Source of the DNA: Rhodocyclales bacterium
GTDB lineage: Bacteria; Pseudomonadota; Gammaproteobacteria; Burkholderiales; Rhodocyclaceae
NCBI GenBank assembly: GCA_016235165.1
Contig: JACRLX010000025.1
Coordinates: forward strand, 62,001-126,000
Length of the DNA stretch: 64,000 nucleotides
Direction: 5' to 3'
The position numbers and the translations under genes are program-made. Positions 58,779-64,000 of the stretch are shown piece after piece (position 1 is the first letter of the stretch; each line of letters starts with the position of its first letter). A model generated the notes under the pieces. It made no database searches, was not told the DNA's origin, and saw only the letters and a program-made list of their open reading frames with translations.

Positions 58779-59244
58779 GGAGTTGGAAAATCATCGGATA
58801 GCCCACGAGCTGGTCAGACTGAAGCTCAGGCTACCGATCGTGAATCATCTGACCCAGATTCATATCAAGCCACTCCGACTTCGCTGGCGCGTGATTCATG
58901 CCGAAAGTCCGCCGAATGGCAGGCTCCCCGAGTCGGTTCGACCTTTCATCGTCGATACCCTCTCGGCGGCAGAGCTGGCGAGTTTCGTCGCAGTGTATCA
59001 ACGCCTTGGTGGCGCTGATGACAGCAGGGTTTCTGCCCCGATGCTGTTACGGGCGAGGGAAATACATCGGCGGATGGCGCATCGGGAACTCGATATCAAT
59101 GCCGCCTATTTCGCCGTGCGAGACGTTCGCGCCAAGATCGTCGAGTGGCGGAGATGCTGTCGCTGCCAGACCTACTATATCTTCGACATGAACGAATTTC
59201 ACGCCAGATCCTGCCCATACTGCGAGTTAAGCACCAGAGGGTGA
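58711..59244 (+). CDS. FlhC-like transcriptional activator subunit (SetC/AcaC type)
   Basis: A 177-aa protein from ATG 58711, in the +1 frame inside the 3' end of the FlhD-like gene. It resembles FlhC: ENHRIAHELVRLKLRLPIVN, LPESVRPFIVDTLSAAELAS, and a C-terminal zinc site CCRCQTYYIFDMNEFHARSC with PYCELS (pattern CxxC ... CxxC). With the FlhD-like subunit it should bind DNA and activate backbone operons. The 28-bp GAAAT/ATTTC boxes in this window are candidate targets. Confidence 0.83.
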   Translation: MLEVRTPRQRWQAIVVAALLSPEELENHRIAHELVRLKLRLPIVNHLTQIHIKPLRLRWRVIHAESPPNGRLPESVRPFIVDTLSAAELASFVAVYQRLGGADDSRVSAPMLLRAREIHRRMAHRELDINAAYFAVRDVRAKIVEWRRCCRCQTYYIFDMNEFHARSCPYCELSTRG

Positions 59245-59275
59245 TCAGGGCGACAGCCAGTACCAGAGCACCAAA

Positions 59276-59524
59276 TTACAAACTGCCCTTGAGACGCTGT
59301 ATCAGCTTGGTCGCCGTTTTCCTTTGATCCGGTTTTGGCTCGCCCTCGGTTGCTGGAGATTCTCGAACCGACTGTGGCGGCAGTCTTTGTACATCTCTGA
59401 GACCAAGCAAAGCCAGTATCCGAAGTCGCTCTGCCCGGTCTCGGAGTTGAACGTTTGACAGATCCGCAACGAGTTCCGGGTAAATGCTGATCGGGATTTT
59501 GACGACGACCCTGATTGAGGACAT
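59276..59524 (-). CDS. Small partner of the actin-like PRTRC D protein
   Basis: An 82-aa protein whose start lies 1 nt after the stop of PRTRC D (TGAGATG), so the two are cotranslated. The N-terminus SIRVVVKIPISIYPELVADL followed by a helix (RAERLRILALLGL) resembles a ribbon-helix-helix fold. By analogy with ParM-ParR it may be the DNA-binding adaptor of the actin-like protein. The tail is basic. Confidence 0.55.
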   Translation of the reverse strand: MSSIRVVVKIPISIYPELVADLSNVQLRDRAERLRILALLGLRDVQRLPPQSVRESPATEGEPKPDQRKTATKLIQRLKGSL

Positions 59525-59525
59525 C

Positions 59526-60500
59526 TCACGCTCCTATCCGCCAGAAACCGCGAGCATTGGCAAAGACCGGCAGATCGGATGTTGAGACCTTGAGGTTCGG
59601 AAACGCTTCTTTCACCGATGGCTCAAAGAATCCTGCGCCGCCACCAACCAACAGTACGATGTCGGCACCGGCATTTTCTTTGCGCAGAGATTCTCTTAGC
59701 CGTGTGGCCACAATCGGCCCCACTTTTTCGGCAGCTTTTTTGAGGTAGGAGGCGAAATCGATTCGCTCTCCAAACAATCGCACCTCAGTCTGATTCTGCC
59801 TGATGGCGTTTTCAAGCCGCTCGCGTCCGATGTTTCCCCCGAAGTCACTGGCGACCAGCTTCGCTGCTTCATCCAAGATGACGGAAGATGCTTCGAGACT
59901 GGTGCCGCAGGATTGGCGACGCAGCTCTCCATGGCTGATCAGTACCCAGTCAACTGAGAAGAAACCTGGATCGACCACCAGGACTCGCGACTCTTCAAAC
60001 TCGGAGGCGTCAGTCAAGTTCCAGACATGATCGACAAATCCTCCGACCGGCTGCGGCACTACTTTGACTTGTTGGACGGTGATCCGTCGCCGTGGGGTGA
60101 CCTGGTGTTCTCCCTGCATCTGCGATTGAAGCCGTTCACGCAGGTCTGGGTTCAAGTACTGATTGACGGGTAGGCCAGTGACAAGTACGTCTACCTGATC
60201 GAGTTCCGAAAGCAGCAATCCGGCATGGAAGAGTGCGCGATACGACTCTGTCGATGGGTAGTCCTCATGGAGTTCGCGACTCCACAATTCGGCACGGTCC
60301 GGCGATAGTCCTGCAACGAACGGGTTGCCATTGACCATCACGCGCAGAAAGTCATCATCTGCCTTGCCGGAAATTTTCTCGCCCAAACGGTCTGCTGGTG
60401 CCGCACCGGCAGGGCGCAACAGCACTTGTGGATTTTGGCCCGCCTTGCCAAACGCCAGCTTGAGATTGGAATAGCCAATATCGATTCCGAGCACATTCAT
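59526..60500 (-). CDS. PRTRC system protein D (actin-like ATPase, ParM/StbA-like)
   Basis: A 324-aa actin-fold protein: phosphate 1 motif NVLGIDIGYSNLKLAFG, phosphate 2 motif VLVVDPGFFSVDWVLIS, adenosine motif DIVLLVGGGAGFFEPSVKEA, and RGFWRIG at the end. It matches PRTRC D, which is related to plasmid segregation ATPases such as ParM and StbA. It is about 12 kb away from the other PRTRC genes and on the opposite strand, forming its own operon with a small adaptor-like protein. Confidence 0.85.
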   Translation of the reverse strand: MNVLGIDIGYSNLKLAFGKAGQNPQVLLRPAGAAPADRLGEKISGKADDDFLRVMVNGNPFVAGLSPDRAELWSRELHEDYPSTESYRALFHAGLLLSELDQVDVLVTGLPVNQYLNPDLRERLQSQMQGEHQVTPRRRITVQQVKVVPQPVGGFVDHVWNLTDASEFEESRVLVVDPGFFSVDWVLISHGELRRQSCGTSLEASSVILDEAAKLVASDFGGNIGRERLENAIRQNQTEVRLFGERIDFASYLKKAAEKVGPIVATRLRESLRKENAGADIVLLVGGGAGFFEPSVKEAFPNLKVSTSDLPVFANARGFWRIGA

Positions 60501-60975
60501 TTCAGGTTCTCTCCCGTAGCACTTCAGTGGCTGTCATGCCCGACATTGGGCCATGAGACCTGGCAGTAGCACTGCAGGGCACCCCGAGACAGGACGTAAT
60601 GCCTGGGATTGCGATAGTGCATATCGCGAGTGCACCGCCAGAGCACCTGATCCTATGGCGCGCCCGGTGGCTGTGGATTTTGAAATGCGCCCAAAAAGGT
60701 CACATTTCGAGCGCGCAGAGACACGGATGCTTTCTACGATGGCGTCCGTTGAATCCGGAACAACAGGGGTTCCAGCGTCATGCCTGGGCTTGCTGTGGTT
60801 TCACTGGTACGACGGGTGCAATCGAACGTCAGATTGCCCCGAATGCCGGGTCGGGCGTACTTCCAGATGGATTCAACGGGCGATCCAATTCTCGGCGCGG
60901 CCGAGAAACAGGTCGAAAGCCCCGCTGTGGATTGTGCGGGGGATGCAACCGGAGCTTAAAGCTTGGAGAGATGGT
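60501..60975. other. Intergenic region upstream of the MobI-like gene, candidate oriT
   Basis: No gene is supported between PRTRC D and the MobI-like gene. The region holds the activator box copy c (60682-60709), a perfect hairpin TTCTCGGC-GCG-GCCGAGAA (60890-60908) and several short inverted repeats. In SXT and IncA/C elements oriT lies just upstream of mobI, so this is the best place for an origin of transfer. No relaxase gene or nick site could be recognised. Confidence 0.4.
60682..60709 (+). promoter_or_regulatory. GAAAT-N13-ATTTC-type box, copy c (upstream of MobI-like gene)
   Basis: GAAATGCGCCCAAAAAGG followed by TCACATTTCG. It is the clearest of the five copies. GCCCAAAAA resembles what I recall of AcaCD/SetCD target motifs. 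Confidence 0.7.
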
Positions 60976-61467
60976 ATGGATGAACGACTCGGGCAGGTTC
61001 GAACGATACTCAAAAACTACATTGGTGATCTGTTCGATCAGGCCTCCAACACGGCGGTCAGATTTGAGCTCTTTACTGTCGAGGGGAATTCCCTCCGTAA
61101 GGGCTGGGACGACCAAAATACCCTGAAATATCGCGTTCGGCATGAGAAGAATACGCTCATGCTGGAATGGTATCAACGGGTATGGAAGCGCGACGCCAAG
61201 GGCAATCGGACCACAGAGCATCATTACATTCGCAAGCGCAACAAGAACAAGCGCGGCACCGATCTTGTGTATAGCTATGACATGGGCGACCTGTTCAAGT
61301 TCGCACCTGAGTGGAGTCGTGAGCGGGTTGTGGAGGCGGAGACCGAGGCGGCATCCCTCCGCCGTCAGGCTCATTACTGTTCTTCGATGCTGGTGATCCT
61401 TGGGCGAATGGAGCGCTATTTGGCCGACTGTGCCGGAGAGTCGCTGCCAGAGGAGGACGCAGCATGA
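60976..61467 (+). CDS. MobI-like conjugative transfer protein
   Basis: About 163 aa from ATG 60976, which has GGAGAG 6 nt upstream; ATG 60943 and longer starts are open. The pattern RYRVRHEKNTLMLEWYQRVW ... HYIRKRNKNKRG ... DLFKFAPEWSRERVVEAETE resembles MobI(A/C) proteins that assist relaxase action at oriT in SXT/IncA-C elements. The gene follows a candidate oriT and an activator box, the same layout as in those elements. It overlaps the next gene by 4 nt. Confidence 0.62.
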   Translation: MDERLGQVRTILKNYIGDLFDQASNTAVRFELFTVEGNSLRKGWDDQNTLKYRVRHEKNTLMLEWYQRVWKRDAKGNRTTEHHYIRKRNKNKRGTDLVYSYDMGDLFKFAPEWSRERVVEAETEAASLRRQAHYCSSMLVILGRMERYLADCAGESLPEEDAA

Positions 61468-61754
61468 ACATGCCGCCGCGGTATCTCGTGACCGACACGT
61501 TCGACTTGCGCATGCTGGCATCGTTGACTGTTGGCATCACGCTGAAAGAGCTGTCGCTGAGCGATGTTTGCGATCTGATCGAGCGGGCGGAACAGGAACA
61601 ACGCATGGGCCTTCATGGCGGCTGGGCAGATGGTCTCAAGCATCCGCTCGCCACCGCGTTGGTACCCAACGGACCAATCCTGCTGGTAGCAAATCAAGTA
61701 CAGACAGCACAGGGGGACGTCATGAAGTGGGTTCAGGTGGAAATAGTCGATTGA
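61464..61754 (+). CDS. Hypothetical protein downstream of the MobI-like gene
   Basis: A 96-aa protein whose ATG overlaps the previous stop (ATGA). MNMPPRYLVTDTFDLRMLAS, LKELSLSDVCDLIERAEQEQ, then GPILLVANQVQTAQGDVMKW. No signal or membrane helix. No family is recognised; the overlap supports coexpression. Confidence 0.6.
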   Translation: MNMPPRYLVTDTFDLRMLASLTVGITLKELSLSDVCDLIERAEQEQRMGLHGGWADGLKHPLATALVPNGPILLVANQVQTAQGDVMKWVQVEIVD

Positions 61755-61797
61755 GATTTCCTTGGACTCCGGTGCTGACCGGATTCCAACCCTATTT

Positions 61798-61826
61798 CAA
61801 ATTGCGGCCAGGAAGGGCGCATTTCG
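61798..61826 (+). promoter_or_regulatory. GAAAT-N13-ATTTC-type box, degenerate copy d (upstream of repA)
   Basis: CAAATTGCGGCCAGGAAGG followed by GCGCATTTCG. It has one extra base and a G-rich centre compared with copies a-c. It lies 125 bp before repA. Confidence 0.45.
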
Positions 61827-61950
61827 GCCGCCGGTGAGTTTTTCGTCCTGCTAAAAGCGTGGGAATGATTTTCGATGCAATTCTTCCCACGGCCGTTTTC
61901 GATTTCTGCTGCATGAGGATTCGCCAACCCTTGCGAGCCGTTGCATTGCC

Positions 61951-62838
61951 ATGACAGGCTCGGAACGAGTCCATAAATTGATCGGACTTGCCTCCGATAT
62001 TGCCGCTGGCGAGAACGATGCCGAGTCCATCGGATTCCTGGGGCAGGCGTTGGTGCAGACAACCTTGCCGCATAGCGATCCTGGCGTTCCGTACTTCGAA
62101 CGCTCCAGCGGGGCTGTGTCGCTCTCGATCATCGCCAATCCGAAATTCGGATTGCCTTTCGGCACGGTTCCACGGCTATTGCTTGCATGGATATGTACCG
62201 AGGCAGTGCGAACCAAGTCGCCCACACTTGGGCTTGGCCGGAGTCAGAACGAATTCCTCAGAAAACTCGGAATGCGCACGGACGGCAGGGACTGTCTGCG
62301 GCTACGGACACAATCGCTGAAACTGTTTTCGTCGATGCTGTCCATCACGTACCAAATCGAAGGACGGTACGGGCTCAAGAACATGCCTATCGCCGACGAG
62401 GCCTTTGTGCTGTGGGATCCTCACCGGCCGGATGATCGGATGCTTTGGGAAAGCAGCCTCAGACTGTCCAATACCTTCTTCAAGAACATTACCGACTCTC
62501 CCGTACCGATCGACATGCGCGTGCTGCGTGCGCTGTCGAAATCGCCGTTGGCAATGGATATCTATTCCTGGCTGGTCTATCGAATATTTCTGTTGCGCGT
62601 GAAAAACCGACCTGGCGTGATGATTCCGTGGGCAGCCTTGAAGCTTCAATTCGGTGCGGACTACGGCGATAGTCCGCGAGGCCTGATCGATTTCAAGAAG
62701 CGGTTTCTTCTTCGCTTGAAAGAAGCTCAGTTGTTCTACCCAGAAGCCAATGCCACGCCGCAGGACGCCGGCCTGTTTGTGGGTGCAAGCCGATTGCATA
62801 CCCGGCATACCGGTTCCGCCAAACTATCCAGACTCTGA
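61951..62838 (+). CDS. repA: RepA-type plasmid replication initiator
   Basis: A 295-aa protein resembling RepA_C-type initiators: VPYFERSSGAVSLSIIANPK, FGLPFGTVPRLLLAWICTEA, SPTLGLGRSQNEFLRKLGM, LRLSNTFFKNITDSPVPIDM, then LSKSPLAMDIYSWLVYRIF. The gene is followed by iterons and DnaA boxes, so the element can probably replicate autonomously, either as a plasmid or as a replicating ICE. The start ATG 61951 lacks a strong ribosome-binding site. Confidence 0.87.
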   Translation: MTGSERVHKLIGLASDIAAGENDAESIGFLGQALVQTTLPHSDPGVPYFERSSGAVSLSIIANPKFGLPFGTVPRLLLAWICTEAVRTKSPTLGLGRSQNEFLRKLGMRTDGRDCLRLRTQSLKLFSSMLSITYQIEGRYGLKNMPIADEAFVLWDPHRPDDRMLWESSLRLSNTFFKNITDSPVPIDMRVLRALSKSPLAMDIYSWLVYRIFLLRVKNRPGVMIPWAALKLQFGADYGDSPRGLIDFKKRFLLRLKEAQLFYPEANATPQDAGLFVGASRLHTRHTGSAKLSRL

Positions 62839-63195
62839 CGACGGGTTTTCGGTGTAGTCCTGCCGAGAGATCGGGGGCTTTCCCCCGTGTCGGTCTTTGA
62901 TGATTTTTTCCACAGGAAAAAGGGGACTCTACTTGCAATCTACTTGTAAACATACAAGCAACTACTTGAGGCAGGCTGTATGCCTTGCCCCATAAGGGAT
63001 CCCCGCCGATGGCCGGGACAGTTGTCACGTAATCCGGGGACAGATGTCACATGGTCGCGGGACAGATTTCACGTGGGCAATATTTCGTGGCGCCGGAGAT
63101 CCCTCAGTCAGTCGAGGATCTAGCTGAATACGGCGGTGAGACAGATTTCACGTGGATAACTTCTCCATCGGCAGGCGACTTGTGGATAACTGGTA
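62839..63195. other. Iteron-type replication origin (oriV)
   Basis: Downstream of repA lie 16-bp iterons of the form GGGACAGNTKTCACGT at 63015, 63037 and 63059, with an exact 22-bp period, plus a fourth (GAGACAGATTTCACGT) at 63138. DnaA boxes in reverse orientation are TGTGGATAA (63181-63189) and CGTGGATAA (63151-63159). Upstream, CTACTTG heptamers at 62929, 62940 and 62962 are spaced by 11 and 22 bp, with an inverted copy (CATACAAG) near 62951. No gene is supported up to 63445. The rest of the gap (63226-63445) shows nothing recognisable. Confidence 0.85.
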
Positions 63196-63197
63196 TT

Positions 63198-63225
63198 CGA
63201 AATGTGACCGATTTAGATCGATTTC
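63198..63225 (-). promoter_or_regulatory. GAAAT-N13-ATTTC-type box, reverse copy e (origin region)
   Basis: On the plus strand CGAAATGTGACC, 11 nt, ATTTC. Its left half is the exact reverse complement of GGTCACATTTCG in copy c, with the same spacing. It lies right after the DnaA boxes. Confidence 0.55.
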
Positions 63226-63445
63226 GGATGTTGCATATTTTGGGAAATCCGTAAGATGAATTTCAGGCGGTAGGTTTCCACCTCGACAGACATCGGGGAT
63301 ATCCGCCCGAGGTCGGCCGGCGGTGCCTCGCAATCAACACCGGCAATGCGAGGACTTGACCGCACGCTATTCGGTGCCTCCATCGGGTCTGATCGCATCG
63401 CTTGCCCCACGATACGGGGCTTAACGAATTCTAAGCAAGGGGATC

Positions 63446-63865
63446 ATGATGAGTCTGACGAAACCGGGGTTGATGGCAACACTGTGTTGGCATGGGTGGA
63501 ATCTTCTGCGACTGCGCGGCGACTGGAAGTCGATGCCAGATTCCAGGAGTTTTCTTGGCATTGTGTTGTTCTTGGTATTCCTTGGCGGGATGGCAGAGCA
63601 GTTTGCGCGCGGACATGCGCTCTTGACCGCTGTCGTTGTTACCGTTTCCTGGCTTGTGATTCTCCTGTGGTCGTCGCGTCAAGCCGGGTCAATCAACCGA
63701 CGTTTGGCGTTCGCACTGGGTCTCCTTTCGATCATGATCCAGGCGGGATTGATCCTGGCGACCTGGATGCCGGCGGCAGAATGGCCGGTAGCAATTTGGT
63801 CGGGAATTGCGGTCATGCACCTACTTTCCCAAGCGTCCCAAGACGGCGCGGGAGCATGGCGCTGA
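63446..63865 (+). CDS. Integral membrane protein, possibly of the transfer region
   Basis: A 139-aa protein with four hydrophobic segments (FLGIVLFLVFLGGMAEQFA, ALLTAVVVTVSWLVILLW, LAFALGLLSIMIQAGLILAT, WPVAIWSGIAVMHLL). AGGGGATC lies before the double ATG at 63446. No family is recognised. It is 20 nt upstream of another membrane-protein gene and may begin a conjugation operon. Confidence 0.6.
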   Translation: MMSLTKPGLMATLCWHGWNLLRLRGDWKSMPDSRSFLGIVLFLVFLGGMAEQFARGHALLTAVVVTVSWLVILLWSSRQAGSINRRLAFALGLLSIMIQAGLILATWMPAAEWPVAIWSGIAVMHLLSQASQDGAGAWR

Positions 63866-63884
63866 ACGGGAATGGTCAAAAACA

Positions 63885-64000
63885 ATGACCAATGCATCCT
63901 CACCCTACCAGTTTGAAGTCCCATGGCGTCCGAACTTCGAAGCGCGCATGGCGGTAGTCTGGACTGTTGGCGCAGTTTCGATTTTTCTCTTGACCACTGT
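63885..64000 (+). CDS. N-terminus of a membrane protein, cut by the window edge
   Basis: ATG 63885 opens a frame to the end of the window: MTNASSPYQFEVPWRPNFEA, then RMAVVWTVGAVSIFLLTT, the start of a transmembrane helix. The N-terminal pattern PWRPNFEA followed by a helix recalls coupling proteins of the TraD type, but too little is visible for a firm call. Confidence 0.45.
   Translation, partial: MTNASSPYQFEVPWRPNFEARMAVVWTVGAVSIFLLTT

Noticed and set aside
63051-63254. 67-aa frame MVAGQISRGQ... in the origin
   Set aside because: It runs through the iterons and DnaA boxes; codons are explained by the repeats and there is no ribosome-binding site.
1-64000. tRNA, rRNA or an integrase/attachment site
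   Set aside because: No cloverleaf, rRNA-like sequence, tyrosine or serine recombinase gene was recognised, so integration versus plasmid state cannot be decided from this window.

Overview
The window is GC-rich, densely packed proteobacterial DNA. Its gene families (CopK, a CzcE/CopH-like protein, CadA/CadR, HME-type RND pumps, a PRTRC cassette, RepA, a MobI-like protein, FlhDC-like regulators) fit a betaproteobacterium from a metal-exposed habitat. It reads as part of a large conjugative plasmid or integrative conjugative element: metal-resistance cargo in the first ~37 kb, element backbone in the last ~27 kb. Host assignment is inference; there is no rRNA or tRNA gene here.

Cargo, 1-37 kb. 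An ISL3-family transposase runs off the left edge. A thiol-redox set follows: a CcmG/DsbE thioredoxin gene split by an ORF-less group II intron, then DsbB and a DsbA-like protein. Two metal-gene remnants come next (a CDF transporter fragment and a frameshifted outer-membrane protein), then cadA/cadR with a MerR-type 19-bp-spacer promoter. From 7.5 to 36.5 kb lies a copper/silver complex: a CusRS/CopRS-type two-component system, two complete tripartite RND pumps, CopG (DUF411), CusF, two CopK-family proteins, a P1B copper ATPase, Met-rich, DUF305 and DUF2933 proteins, a methyltransferase-like membrane protein and a CzcE/CopH-like protein. Seven transcription units share one promoter architecture: half-sites GNTKAC-N6-GTAATY-N5-GTCA followed, always 22 nt later, by a -10-like hexamer. 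This defines a local regulon, most simply that of the two-component regulator. It also covers unknown genes, including two paralogous small secreted proteins and a phasin-like/DUF2934 operon. Next to it sit a FlgB-domain protein, its degenerate copy and an HD-GYP protein, odd residents of a metal island.

Backbone, 36.6-64 kb: an AcaB-like (DUF1845) gene; ssb; RecE-like exonuclease and RecT; a full PRTRC system (ParB-like, E, C = ubiquitin-like, F, B = E2-like, A = JAMM peptidase-like, ThiF/E1-like, with actin-like D further on); a 1665-aa methylase-helicase; a primase; an ArdC-like antirestriction protein; RadC; a CI/LexA-like repressor divergent from FlhD/FlhC-like activators (a SetR-SetCD / AcaCD-like switch); a segregation pair; a MobI-like protein; RepA with an iteron origin; and the first membrane proteins of what may be the transfer region.

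Most backbone genes carry a compact leader just upstream of a GGAG-type ribosome-binding site. About fifteen leaders share a C/G-rich element, and at least eight of these fold as H-type pseudoknots whose second helix differs in sequence but keeps pairing. Four also carry a larger structured block containing GGTAGCTGGCC and AAACAGCATT. Five copies of a ~28-bp dyad (GAAAT...CCAAAAAGGTCACATTTC) lie near ssb, primase, mobI, repA and the origin and are candidate binding sites for the FlhDC-like activator. These repeated RNA and DNA elements, together with the copper promoter and the intron, are the least described content of the window.
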